Shown piece by piece: positions 43,957 to 53,369 of a stretch of 64,000 nucleotides of DNA. Every line of letters begins with the position of its first letter. Position 1 is the stretch's first letter. The DNA is taken from assembly GCF_022865125.1 (NCBI RefSeq), contig NZ_CP094828.1, forward strand, positions 2,473,219-2,537,218. The letters are read 5' to 3'. This DNA comes from Acuticoccus sp. I52.16.1. GTDB lineage: Bacteria; Pseudomonadota; Alphaproteobacteria; Rhizobiales; Amorphaceae. The translations under genes and the position numbers were made by a program. A model generated the notes under the pieces. That model did not search any database, was not told where the DNA came from, and worked only from the letters and a program-made list of their open reading frames with translations.

Positions 43957-46900
43957 ATGCCGACACTTGTGACACTCTTCGTTGATTCCTGCGGCGAACC
44001 GAATGAATTCCATTTCGGAGAAGGTCGCCACTTCGCCGTCTCCCTCGCATTCGAGGTGTCCGAAGTCGATGCGGGCGAAGGTGACCCCGAAGCGGCCGCT
44101 AGAGCGCGTTTTCTTTCGTTCTTCGGTGCGATCCGGTCGGGCGCTTTCTATCGCGTCGATATCGGCGAAGCACCGGAGCTCGCGGTCACCGCAGTCCACG
44201 CCGGGGATCTCGAGCCCGGTGATCCCGCGCCAGATCTCACCGGCTGGCTGAACGCCGCGAGGGACGAAATCGCAAGGCAACACGAGATCGCGCCGCCGTT
44301 CTTCATCAGCAGCACGGACCCCGACCGCATCACCGAAAGCCGCAACATGACGGCGACCGAGCTGCTGCGGTCGGCCGCGAGATGGCCGGCCCCGGCCGCG
44401 CAGAATGCCGGCCTGCTGGCTGTCGCCCACACCGGTTCGATCGAGCCCGGGCGCTCTGCATTCGTTTACCTTCCCGAGGGAGCGGATCCCGCCAGCATCG
44501 TCTGCACCGCCGAACCAACGGATGAGGTCGTGCTGGACATCCCCTGGCTGGATGGTCAAACCATCCAGGCGCGCTGCGAGATTGCCGGGCCGTTCGATCA
44601 GGACCAGCTTCCGGCGGGGTTCAAAACCAACGGCTGGATCGATCTGCCGCAGGACGCACAGGCGCTCGCCGCACTAATGGCGCGCATCGAAGAGAATGGC
44701 GCCTCGGCGATCGAGCTCGCACCGGTACTGCAGGACATCATCGCCGATCCGCGCCTGATCGGCATGGAGGCCAGCGACAGCACGCCTTCTTCATGGATCG
44801 CCCGCGCCGCCGTCATCACCCTGTTCGACCTACCGATGCTGTCGGTTCTCCATGGGAAGGATCATCCGGCCAAGGTTTGGCGCCGACGGCCCGCGATCCT
44901 CGCCTACCTCACCGCTTTCATGACGGCACGCGCCGAAGCGCTGGGTGCCACCGTGCGGGTCGACGACGAGAAGCTGCACAACGCCATCGACGACGCACTT
45001 GAAGCACCCAGTCCGAAAGATATCGCCGAATGGCTGCAGGCGTGGGAAGAGCGGGACCAACCGCTGCGCTTCCCACTAATAATCAAGGCGCTGAACGCGG
45101 AAAGTGTCGGGCCCGTCGCTCCTTTTCTCGCCGAACTCAATGACCTCGCATACCGGATGGAAGAAGAGACAACGTTCGAGGACGTGGTCGTCCGGTATCT
45201 CAGAAAACGCCTGATCGACGATGTTCAGGAGCAAACAAGACGCGACATGGCTACGTCCGTCCTAGGTACGGACGCCGGCTTCGATGAGGTCTGGCAAAAG
45301 CTCATTCTCGGGTTCGAGGACTTCGCGACCGATATCGCCGTGCCGGATCGGTACGACGCCGCGAGCGTGGCACGTGCGGACATCGGCGTGGCGGTCGCGA
45401 GCATTCTACTCGCGAGGGGGCCGGAGAACGTCCGCGACGATCTCCTGGCCTCTGATGCACTCCTTCGCCGCGCGACCGCCGCCCTTCCCTCGAAGCCGCT
45501 CGATGGCTTGTTTAAGTTGCTGACGGTTATCGGATCCGCGGAGGAGGTGCCGGACCAAGTGGCGACGTACCTTCAGTCGAGCATCTGGCCGGATCGGGTC
45601 GCACGGATCGTCTCGACGCCGGAGGAGAACCCGGACCGCTTCGTGCCCGACCGCGCACCGCAGCCGCTCTACTTCCCGTTCGTGTCCGTGACCACGGCCG
45701 CGGAACTCGACGCCGCGACCGTCAACACCTCGGGTGTCGCCTACCTCGTGCGCAGCGGCGACGACCCGCACTGGGTGCACGCCAGCCTCGTGTCGCTCTC
45801 TCTCTCGATGCCCGAACCCGTGCCAGGCGCGATCGCAGCAGCGGCCCTCGAAATCGCGACCATCGATCCGGTTATGCCGGCTGGCGGCGGTGCGTTGAGC
45901 CGCCCTGTCCTCCCCTACGTCGGTGATCCGCTGTCCAGCCCGAACCGCGATACGCCTGGGGTTGCAGCGCAGGACGGCGGTCTCGACATCAACCGGCTTC
46001 GTCCTTTCGTGCTCGACGATGTCGACCCCGCCGCCTCCGGTTATCCGCCGGTGCCGACGCTGGCCTATGGGAAGCGCTACGGTTTCCAACCATTCTGGAT
46101 CCCGCCGTCCGGCGTGCTCCCCGTCAGCTTGCGGATGGACCGCGCGCTCGATCCGTTCACGCCTAAGCCCATCGTGAGCGACGAAGACGTCCCAGCGCTG
46201 AACGACGGGTTGATCCCCTACAGACGCCGGACTCCCATCTCGGAGGTAACGATCACCCTCGCCAAAGTCGCGGACGACGAGCGGCCCCGACCAACGCCGG
46301 GTATCGTGCCGGAGGGGGTCCACAGCCTTGCGGTCGACGACCCGCGGGTTCTGGTTCTTCCCGGTGTGCAGCGGCGCATTCTGTTCCGGCGCAAGGACGG
46401 TACCGGTGTGCTTCCGGTCCCCGTGCTCGTCCTGCAGAACGCCGTGATCGGTGACGGGGCTACACTACGGCTCGACGTGATGAGTGACGCCGACGAGAGC
46501 CTCGCTTCGTTCAACCTCGACGCGAGCCACGTCATGGATGGGCGTCTCACCATTTTTTACGCAGGGGCGCTGCACGCGATGAACGAGCGGCCGGGTAAGG
46601 TGTGGCTGCGAGTCACCATGGCGAACGGCGCGGCAGCCTTCAGCGACCCCGCCGACGAGAGCCAGTTGATCGAGGTCCCGGCGAACGGGTCGGCAGACCT
46701 CCACCGCGATGATCCCCTCCCGGTCCCGGCAACCGTGATGCTGCAGGATGTCGTGTTCCCGGACGACGAAGAAGTGCTCGCCGTCGAAGTTCTCTCGGGC
46801 TTCGGTACGGTACACGCAACGCTGAACTTTACGCCGGCAGACATCGCCGACGGCAACCTGTCGCTCCCTTACATGGCCGGCATCGAACCGCACGACGTCC

Positions 46901-49900
46901 CTTCATCCGTATGGCTGCGCCTTTCGTCGAGGTCTGGCCCCGTGAGCCTCTCCGATCCTGCGATTGGCGAGGGGGAGACCGCCACCCCGGCGCCCGCGCC
47001 GGTGCTGGTCCTCGCGCCGTCGGCGGGGGCGGGGGCGGGATGGACGGTTGCCTCGCAGACGAACCTGACAATCGACTTACCGCGCGTCTCGTTCACCGAC
47101 TTCGACCGATGGACGCGGAACACGGCACTGTTCGCGCGATCCATGCGTCGAGGTAGCGGGAGCGAACCGCCCACCGAGGCGGAGATCGCGCGGGCCCAAT
47201 CCGTTGCGACGGCGATCCGGCGGGCGCGGGCCGTGCTCGCGGCGACCGGCCATGCCCGCGTCGGCGAAATCGACAGGCTGCCCGACCCTGCGATCGAAGC
47301 ATTGCTGCTGGGCGTTGGGATCACCCGGCATACCCACCAAGAGCTACCGAACGATGCGCACGGGTTCGGCCGCATCGAAACCCGGCCATACGCCGGGCTA
47401 GACCTTCCGGATACCGCTTTGCCGCCGCTGCGTGCGGCGGAATACCTGCTCAACAAAATTGCTGATGCAGGCCGCGTCGAGTTGGATGTTCACGCCGGCG
47501 ACGTCGTCGAGGTTCGAACCGGCCAAATGTCGGCAAGGCTGACCTGCCCTGAAGGGGCCGTGACGCGGCTGTGGATCACGCCCGCCGTCGCGGACGACCT
47601 CATCGTTCCCGACCCGGATGGTCCGGCGACGGCCGATGATGCGGCAGCACCCGCGGACGACGACCCTGCCGAGCGCCCCATTTCGCTTCACATCGGCAGG
47701 CTCGCTCTGAGCCGTGGGCAGGACGGTCTCGCAGTGTTCGACGGGGCGAAGCTCTCGATTGAGGTCGCGCGCGCCATCGACATCGTTGCGGACACAGCGA
47801 TGCTGACGGACGCGCTGCGCGTTCGCGCGGACGGCACGCACCGTGCCTACGAACTCACGGTCGGCTTCCCGGACGACACCAGCGAATGGCGCATTTTCTC
47901 CACGTGCGTCGTCACCTCGCAGCGCTGGCGGCCGACCGGAACACCGCTGGAGCATACGTTTGAACCCGTGCGGCCGGGTACCCCCCACGACCGTCCCGTC
48001 GTCGTCGTCGACCCGGATGACGAGCCCGAGGCCCTCACCAAGCTCGCCAAGTTCGAGGAGCAGGCGTTCTTCGGCCGAGATCCGTCCGACGCCACGCGCC
48101 GCCGTGTCCGGCTGAACGGGACCACGACCCCAACGCCGGTCCGGCGGGTCGAATGGCCCGAACGTTCTGCAACCTATATTCGCCACATGCTGGAGCTGAC
48201 GTCGCGCTATGCCGCGATCCACGTTCGCAGGCCGGTCACCGTCGATCTCGGATCAAAATGGGCGCAGCGGATCGCCATCCTCGCCGATCCGTTGCGCGCG
48301 CCGCTGACCCGCCCGCAGGTCCGCTCCTACATACCTTTGCTGCGCCGCTCATCGTCCCAGACGACGGGGCAGATCCTCGGTGAAACGGCCAGAGCGGCAG
48401 CGACTCCGCTCGTCTGCATTCTCTCTGAGCCGCCTTACTCGCAGCTCGGCCTTGCGGAGACGATCGAGCCTGAGATCCGCACGACGCACCTCTACGATCT
48501 GCCGGGGGGCAAGCTTGTACTCACCGGCCTGCGCAAGGAGGTCGGGCCCGACCCGCTGCTATCGCCACGAAACGTATCCGCAGGGCGCTCCCGCGGGGCC
48601 GCGCTCGATCGGATCGGCATCATGGGTCTCCACTTCGATTCGGCCGAGACGACCGCGCCGGCGTTCTCGAACAGCCTGCTATGGATGGCACTTGAGATCG
48701 ATGAGCCGGCAGACGAGGACACAGGCGAAGCCGTCGGGTCCGAACTCGAAGAAGCCTTTCTCGCGGTGACGCTGACGCGATTTGCCGACCCGGCTTGGTG
48801 CGTGCGGTCCTCGACGGGAGCCACGGCTACGGTGGCGGAGCATGAGGAACCGAACGGCTCGCGTCCCCTTGGCGACACGACGCACCACTGGATTGTTCCG
48901 AAGTCCGACCCCTTCGTCCTGCACCTGTCCGTGGACCGGGACGACCACCTCGTCGAGCTGAGGCCTAGCGCGGTTCGTATACGGCGCGCTGCCCTGTTTC
49001 CCGACGTCGACGCGGAGCGGCTCGAAACGCCGGAGGAAGAACTGTTCGAATCGCTCTGGGAAAAACCGTGGGAGGCGGCGCACCTCTCCGGCGACGGCGA
49101 CGGCCGCTATCGGCTCGCGATATTCGATCGTCAGCGAACGGTCGCGCGCCGCAGGCTCGTCGCGTCCATCAGCTTCGATGGTCCGGAGCGCCTGCTGCTG
49201 CAGGGTCCAGCCGAAGTTATACCTACGCGCAGCTCGTCTGAGACCGTCCTGCGCTGGGTGCGGACCGGTCGGGACATGACCTCGTACGCCGGCGCAGGCG
49301 GCGACACCTCTATCGAGTCGCTGGTCGGACTGCGTAACCCGAACACCCCGGCGCTCGTTCATCTGGCGACTGCCGACAATGGCCCGACGGGCGGCTACCA
49401 GCCGACGGTGATTCAGGCGCCGGTCGCTGCACGGACGGATACCCGCTTCGTCCACAGGCGGCTTGCCCAGATCCTGCTCTGGCCGACCCCGCAGGTCGGA
49501 CACGAGATTGACCTTCCGCGCCGGCCCGCCGGAGCCGACAACGGCGCAGGAGCGGACGACCCCGCCGTTGCGCTCTGCGACGCGACCGGCGCGGCCGAGT
49601 TTGCCTCTGTGGACGGTGCGGAGGCGATGCAACTGGTCGAGATCGAGCAGCGCGCCGCGCCGGCAATCAATAGCAACGTCGGCTACGATGGAAAATGGAA
49701 GGCGGCACATTTCGACCTCGTCGCGACGCGCGGGCCTGACCGGATGACGATGCTGCGGTTCCACGTCCGCGGGGGGAACGGTGCGATCCCGACCGGCGGG
49801 CTGTCCGTGGACCTGACGTTTACGCAGCAGGCGAACGGGGACACAGGGGCCGACGCGGCCCCCGCGAACGGCACGCTTGACCTTGAGCTTGAACCGCATT

Positions 49901-50319
49901 TCGACGGTCTAGCGCAGATCACCGCATTCGACCTGATCCTGCGGGAGGTCGACGGTGACCGCCTCACCGTTGAGCTCCTCTGGGCGGCTGCCAATCACGC
50001 GCGCGTCCGCACCACGATCTTCAGCTTGAACGATCTGGCGACGCGCGGCGCGGTCTTCGAAACTCCGAGCGCGTGCGACCTCTCGTTCAGACTGTCGTCC
50101 AACGATCCGGTTTGGATCGACGCTTCGCTGCTGCATTCGTCGCGCCCGCAGACCAGTCCAGACCAGTTCGATTTCAGCTGGATCTTCGGCCCGATCGATT
50201 CCGACGAGACCGATCCGCAACGGGCGCTGCGTCCGGAACGTCTCTCCCGCGCACTTGAAGCGCAGGCGACGATCCGCGGACTGTCAAAGCCGATCCGCAT
50301 CGAGAACGCGGGCGGATGA
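43957..50319 (+). CDS. Giant protein 2 (2120 residues), function unknown
   Basis: ATG 43957; no signal peptide and no transmembrane helix. The N-terminal ~110 residues start MPTLVTLFVDSCGEPNEFHF; residues ~250-560 are helical (EEETTFEDVVVRYLRKRLID); the rest is mainly beta. Two homologous Ig-like repeats occur at ~821-910 and ~925-1003 (each ends in VWLR, then a SDPA motif). Acidic spacers (GPATADDAAAPADDDPAE) separate later domains. The C-terminal third shows repeated sandwich-like strands. It lies 39 bases after giant gene 1 with the same codon style, so both are almost certainly one transcript and probably one assembly. I recognise no family. Confidence 0.6.
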   Translation: MPTLVTLFVDSCGEPNEFHFGEGRHFAVSLAFEVSEVDAGEGDPEAAARARFLSFFGAIRSGAFYRVDIGEAPELAVTAVHAGDLEPGDPAPDLTGWLNAARDEIARQHEIAPPFFISSTDPDRITESRNMTATELLRSAARWPAPAAQNAGLLAVAHTGSIEPGRSAFVYLPEGADPASIVCTAEPTDEVVLDIPWLDGQTIQARCEIAGPFDQDQLPAGFKTNGWIDLPQDAQALAALMARIEENGASAIELAPVLQDIIADPRLIGMEASDSTPSSWIARAAVITLFDLPMLSVLHGKDHPAKVWRRRPAILAYLTAFMTARAEALGATVRVDDEKLHNAIDDALEAPSPKDIAEWLQAWEERDQPLRFPLIIKALNAESVGPVAPFLAELNDLAYRMEEETTFEDVVVRYLRKRLIDDVQEQTRRDMATSVLGTDAGFDEVWQKLILGFEDFATDIAVPDRYDAASVARADIGVAVASILLARGPENVRDDLLASDALLRRATAALPSKPLDGLFKLLTVIGSAEEVPDQVATYLQSSIWPDRVARIVSTPEENPDRFVPDRAPQPLYFPFVSVTTAAELDAATVNTSGVAYLVRSGDDPHWVHASLVSLSLSMPEPVPGAIAAAALEIATIDPVMPAGGGALSRPVLPYVGDPLSSPNRDTPGVAAQDGGLDINRLRPFVLDDVDPAASGYPPVPTLAYGKRYGFQPFWIPPSGVLPVSLRMDRALDPFTPKPIVSDEDVPALNDGLIPYRRRTPISEVTITLAKVADDERPRPTPGIVPEGVHSLAVDDPRVLVLPGVQRRILFRRKDGTGVLPVPVLVLQNAVIGDGATLRLDVMSDADESLASFNLDASHVMDGRLTIFYAGALHAMNERPGKVWLRVTMANGAAAFSDPADESQLIEVPANGSADLHRDDPLPVPATVMLQDVVFPDDEEVLAVEVLSGFGTVHATLNFTPADIADGNLSLPYMAGIEPHDVPSSVWLRLSSRSGPVSLSDPAIGEGETATPAPAPVLVLAPSAGAGAGWTVASQTNLTIDLPRVSFTDFDRWTRNTALFARSMRRGSGSEPPTEAEIARAQSVATAIRRARAVLAATGHARVGEIDRLPDPAIEALLLGVGITRHTHQELPNDAHGFGRIETRPYAGLDLPDTALPPLRAAEYLLNKIADAGRVELDVHAGDVVEVRTGQMSARLTCPEGAVTRLWITPAVADDLIVPDPDGPATADDAAAPADDDPAERPISLHIGRLALSRGQDGLAVFDGAKLSIEVARAIDIVADTAMLTDALRVRADGTHRAYELTVGFPDDTSEWRIFSTCVVTSQRWRPTGTPLEHTFEPVRPGTPHDRPVVVVDPDDEPEALTKLAKFEEQAFFGRDPSDATRRRVRLNGTTTPTPVRRVEWPERSATYIRHMLELTSRYAAIHVRRPVTVDLGSKWAQRIAILADPLRAPLTRPQVRSYIPLLRRSSSQTTGQILGETARAAATPLVCILSEPPYSQLGLAETIEPEIRTTHLYDLPGGKLVLTGLRKEVGPDPLLSPRNVSAGRSRGAALDRIGIMGLHFDSAETTAPAFSNSLLWMALEIDEPADEDTGEAVGSELEEAFLAVTLTRFADPAWCVRSSTGATATVAEHEEPNGSRPLGDTTHHWIVPKSDPFVLHLSVDRDDHLVELRPSAVRIRRAALFPDVDAERLETPEEELFESLWEKPWEAAHLSGDGDGRYRLAIFDRQRTVARRRLVASISFDGPERLLLQGPAEVIPTRSSSETVLRWVRTGRDMTSYAGAGGDTSIESLVGLRNPNTPALVHLATADNGPTGGYQPTVIQAPVAARTDTRFVHRRLAQILLWPTPQVGHEIDLPRRPAGADNGAGADDPAVALCDATGAAEFASVDGAEAMQLVEIEQRAAPAINSNVGYDGKWKAAHFDLVATRGPDRMTMLRFHVRGGNGAIPTGGLSVDLTFTQQANGDTGADAAPANGTLDLELEPHFDGLAQITAFDLILREVDGDRLTVELLWAAANHARVRTTIFSLNDLATRGAVFETPSACDLSFRLSSNDPVWIDASLLHSSRPQTSPDQFDFSWIFGPIDSDETDPQRALRPERLSRALEAQATIRGLSKPIRIENAGG
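46420..46965 (+). repeat. Two tandem Ig-like protein repeats within giant protein 2
   Basis: Repeat 1 (46420-46680) and repeat 2 (46730-46965) share the order L-Q-(N/D)-x-V, a short acidic loop, (S/L)FNLD or LNFTPAD, GRLTIFY or GNLSLPYMAG, GKVWLRV or SSVWLRL, and FSDPA or LSDPA. About 80-90 residues each, consistent with a duplicated beta-sandwich domain. Confidence 0.65.
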
Positions 50320-50413
50320 GCGGGGCGTCGACAGGAGGGAGAGCGGTCGGCTCCATCATCGCCGGGGAGCCTGCGCATCGACACACTCGCGTTGGAAACC
50401 ATGAGGTATTGCT

Positions 50414-52483
50414 ATGAATGCAAGACGAAATATATCGAACCGGCTGCTCATGGCGGCGATGTTTTTTGCCGTGGGTGGCGCGTCGCTATGCAGCGGCGCA
50501 GGGCCCGCCTCGGCGCAGTCGGCGCGGATGTTGATCGCGATCCCGGACTCGTCGAGTGCCGAGCAGTTCGTTGCGGCGTTCGAGCAGGTTCCCGATGTCG
50601 CGGAGGCCGGCTTTTCGGTCGAGACCAGGATCATGCCGCCGAATGTCGTGCTCGACGCGATGGCGAGCGGTGTCGTCGACGCGGCGCTGGTGCCCCTCGC
50701 CGCCGTTGCCGGAGGTGAAGACGCGTACGCACAGCTTCTGCTCCAACCGCAACTCGCCGATACCCTCGACGAACAGATCGGGCTACAGGGATCGCTGCTC
50801 GGAAGCGCCGTCATGTCGGACGTCGAGAGCGAAGGGCTCCTGCCTCTCGGGTTCTGGAACGATGCGCCCAGCGGGATCGTATCGAGCGTGCCGATCGTCG
50901 CCGCGACAGACCTCCAAGGACTGAAGGTCAGGACGCCGAGCAATTCGGCGCTCGGGGCGATGCTTCGGGACGACTACGGCGCATCAACGGTGGAGTGGGC
51001 GTTCTCCGAGGTCTATCCCGCCCTCAGAAACGGGGCCATCGACGCGGCGGAGGTTCCGCTCGCGCAGCGTTCTAGCGGGCCGAGCCTGAACGATCTCGTT
51101 GGCGCCGTGCAGGGCGGGAGCATCATCCGGACGCGGTTCAATCCCGGCGTCGTGTTCGCGGGACTGGAATGGTATCTGACGCTCACTGCAAAGCAGCAGC
51201 GCGTTTTGGGCGAGGCGATCCGTGAGGCACAGGCGGGAAACGTCGCCGAGCTTCAGGAGCACGAGGAGGCCCTCGCCGCCATCGCGAGCACGGCTCGCGT
51301 CAACTACACGACGTTCCGCCAACTCGATGCGCAGGCGCCTGACGGAACGCGTGAGGATATCGGCGAGAAGGCTCGCGAACTGTACCTGCGTGAGGACGGC
51401 TTGGGACGCGCCGATGCCCTCCATTTGCTGGAAATGATCGAAGGCGCGAGACGCGGAACGGGACCGCTCGACCGCCGCTCCGACGCGTCACCGGTCGAGT
51501 CCGGCGATGACGCGGCGGGACCCATGGTACTCTTCGCAACGGACCGTCGCGACGATCGGGGGAGCGTCCTCATCGACCGCTTCCCCGCCGCAGGGGTGTC
51601 CTCGCCGATCTCCTGCGGCCGTCTGGCGACCGATTTCTCGCCGGGCGACGACGCGGGGGTCTACACGAGACCGGTCGAGCTTTATGCCGGGACGGCCGTT
51701 GACACGGACGAAACATGTGTTCAGCGCATTCGCGATCTCGTTTTTGAGACCGGCGGCCGGCTCATCGTGATGATCCCCGGGTTTGCGAACACGTTCGAGA
51801 CCGCGATGAAGCGAGGCCTCTCCTTCGCACGAGACGTCGACGCACCCGCACCAGTACTCATCTGGTCGTGGCCTTCACTCGGGATCACCGGTGGCCGCAG
51901 CTACAGCAGCGATGAGGCGAAGATCGGCTTCAGCCGACCTCATCTCGAAGCGTTCCTGGAGGCTCTCGCCGCAATGCCGGAAATCAGTCGGATCGACTTA
52001 GTCAGCCACAGCATGGGCGGGCGTCTTGCCAGCCTCATTCAGGAGACGGCCACGCTCGCCCCATTGAAGCTTGCGATCTACGTTGCGCCGGACGTCCCGA
52101 CACTGAGCTTTGCCCAGCGCTACGGTCTGCCGTCCCACGCTGAGGCGACGCTCTATGCTTCCAAATCGGACTATGCGCTCACCGTATCCGAGTGGAAGCA
52201 CAAGGACGAGCGCGCCGGGCGAGCGGGTGCGCAACTCTTCGTCGCGGGTCGGCTCGATACGATCGACACGAGTACACTCGACCGCGGCTTCTTCAGCTGC
52301 ATGTGGGGGTTCCTTCGCGCGCGCTGGAACATCTGCGACCACTACAATGCACTGACCCGCGCGGAGGCGGTTGCCGATTTGCGCCGGCTGGTCCATTTTG
52401 GTGACCCGGCAGAGAAGCGAGATCTGCGAAAGCGAACGAAACGCGGGCTTCCCTACTACGAGGTCGAGCCAGCGGAGTTCTGA
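50414..52483 (+). CDS. Secreted fusion: TRAP DctP-like binding protein plus alpha/beta hydrolase (DUF900-like)
   Basis: 689 residues. A signal peptide ends near residue 36 (GPASAQSARM). Residues ~38-340 look like a DctP solute-binding domain: LDAMASGVVDAALVPLAAVA, LQGLKVRTPSNSALGAMLRD, TVEWAFSEVYPALRNGAIDA. Residues ~368-680 are an alpha/beta hydrolase: MVLFATDRRDD, RLIVMIPGFANTFETAMKRG, LIWSWPS, and the nucleophile elbow SHSMGG with Ser533. DUF900 hydrolases occur as separate proteins; fusion to a binding protein is unusual. It follows giant gene 2 by 94 bases on the same strand. A periplasmic sensor-hydrolase working with the giant proteins is the simplest idea, but is not shown. Confidence 0.7.
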   Translation: MNARRNISNRLLMAAMFFAVGGASLCSGAGPASAQSARMLIAIPDSSSAEQFVAAFEQVPDVAEAGFSVETRIMPPNVVLDAMASGVVDAALVPLAAVAGGEDAYAQLLLQPQLADTLDEQIGLQGSLLGSAVMSDVESEGLLPLGFWNDAPSGIVSSVPIVAATDLQGLKVRTPSNSALGAMLRDDYGASTVEWAFSEVYPALRNGAIDAAEVPLAQRSSGPSLNDLVGAVQGGSIIRTRFNPGVVFAGLEWYLTLTAKQQRVLGEAIREAQAGNVAELQEHEEALAAIASTARVNYTTFRQLDAQAPDGTREDIGEKARELYLREDGLGRADALHLLEMIEGARRGTGPLDRRSDASPVESGDDAAGPMVLFATDRRDDRGSVLIDRFPAAGVSSPISCGRLATDFSPGDDAGVYTRPVELYAGTAVDTDETCVQRIRDLVFETGGRLIVMIPGFANTFETAMKRGLSFARDVDAPAPVLIWSWPSLGITGGRSYSSDEAKIGFSRPHLEAFLEALAAMPEISRIDLVSHSMGGRLASLIQETATLAPLKLAIYVAPDVPTLSFAQRYGLPSHAEATLYASKSDYALTVSEWKHKDERAGRAGAQLFVAGRLDTIDTSTLDRGFFSCMWGFLRARWNICDHYNALTRAEAVADLRRLVHFGDPAEKRDLRKRTKRGLPYYEVEPAEF

Positions 52484-52866
52484 TGCCGGGGAGCCTACGA
52501 TCGTAGCCGGACGCCATTGCTGTCCGGCGACCCCCTCATGCGGGCGGCAGTCGCGGACGTCCGAGGTACGACGGGAAGCGCGCCGGGCGGACCGCATGTA
52601 GACGTTAGCATGTCGCGCTCCGTGGATCAGATCGTGTCCACGCCGTCCTCGTCAATGATTAGAACATCGTTTCATAATTCTGAAACGTACTTCGGTTGCT
52701 TGACGACAGAAACGTTAGGTTTGCTCGCGGAATGAAGGGAGGCTAGCCACCGGTCGACAAAGGGATGTAACGTTCAAGTGGTCAATTGCCTGAGATCACG
52801 AATGGAACAATGCGCTCTACAAAGGCGGGACAGGACTAAGCGCCACCAATTGAAGGAGATAAGACA
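52484..52866. other. Gap with a hairpin, boundary between operon and effector
   Basis: About 380 bases with no gene. GCCGGAC (52506-52512) and GTCCGGC (52522-52528) form a 7-bp stem with a 9-base loop, 23 bases after the hydrolase stop, but without a T-run. The second half is AT-richer and probably holds the promoter of the amidase gene. Confidence 0.4.
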
Positions 52867-53334
52867 TTGCCGGTGAATTTCTCAGATCTGAAGAATAACT
52901 ATCCGCTAAAAGATCGCAAAAAACTATATGATGATCTTGGCGGAGAATGGCCAGGACTGATCGACGACCCAAACTACCAGAACACATGCGCAATACGCTT
53001 ATCCGTGGCGTTTAAGTCAAGCAACGTGAAGATTGGTGACGCGTATAAGGAAGCCATCGAAGGGGACGGTTCGCCCCTAATCATCAAGGTCAAGACGATG
53101 GGGAAGTTCGTGAGCGACACCTTCGGCACATCCTATTGGGGTATGAGTAAGAACCCGGGTGATGAGATAGGCAAGGATGACTTACCGAAAGCTTCCGGCA
53201 TCATCGTCTACCATGCGGATTGGGCTGACGCTTCGGGCCACTTCGATCTCTGGACAGGCTCAAGTTTTGTTGGCGCAGGTACACTAGACGATGTCGCGGA
53301 TGGCTTCGCGCTAGAACTATGGAAGATCGACTGA
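52867..53334 (+). CDS. Tae4-like type VI secretion amidase effector
   Basis: 155 residues from TTG 52867, eight bases after AAGGAG. Cys41 in NTCAIRLSVAFK, His125 and Asp127 in DASGHFDLWTG form the Tae4/NlpC-type catalytic set; the opening FSDLKNNYP also fits. Tae4 enzymes cut the D-Glu-mDAP bond in peptidoglycan of rival bacteria and are exported by type VI secretion. No secretion gene and no recognisable Tai4 immunity gene is in the window; a frameshifted hydrolase follows. The gene is less GC-rich than the giant operon, suggesting separate acquisition. Confidence 0.75.
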   Translation: MPVNFSDLKNNYPLKDRKKLYDDLGGEWPGLIDDPNYQNTCAIRLSVAFKSSNVKIGDAYKEAIEGDGSPLIIKVKTMGKFVSDTFGTSYWGMSKNPGDEIGKDDLPKASGIIVYHADWADASGHFDLWTGSSFVGAGTLDDVADGFALELWKID

Positions 53335-53369
53335 TTGTGGCCGGCGAAACTTAGCACGATTTATAGGAG

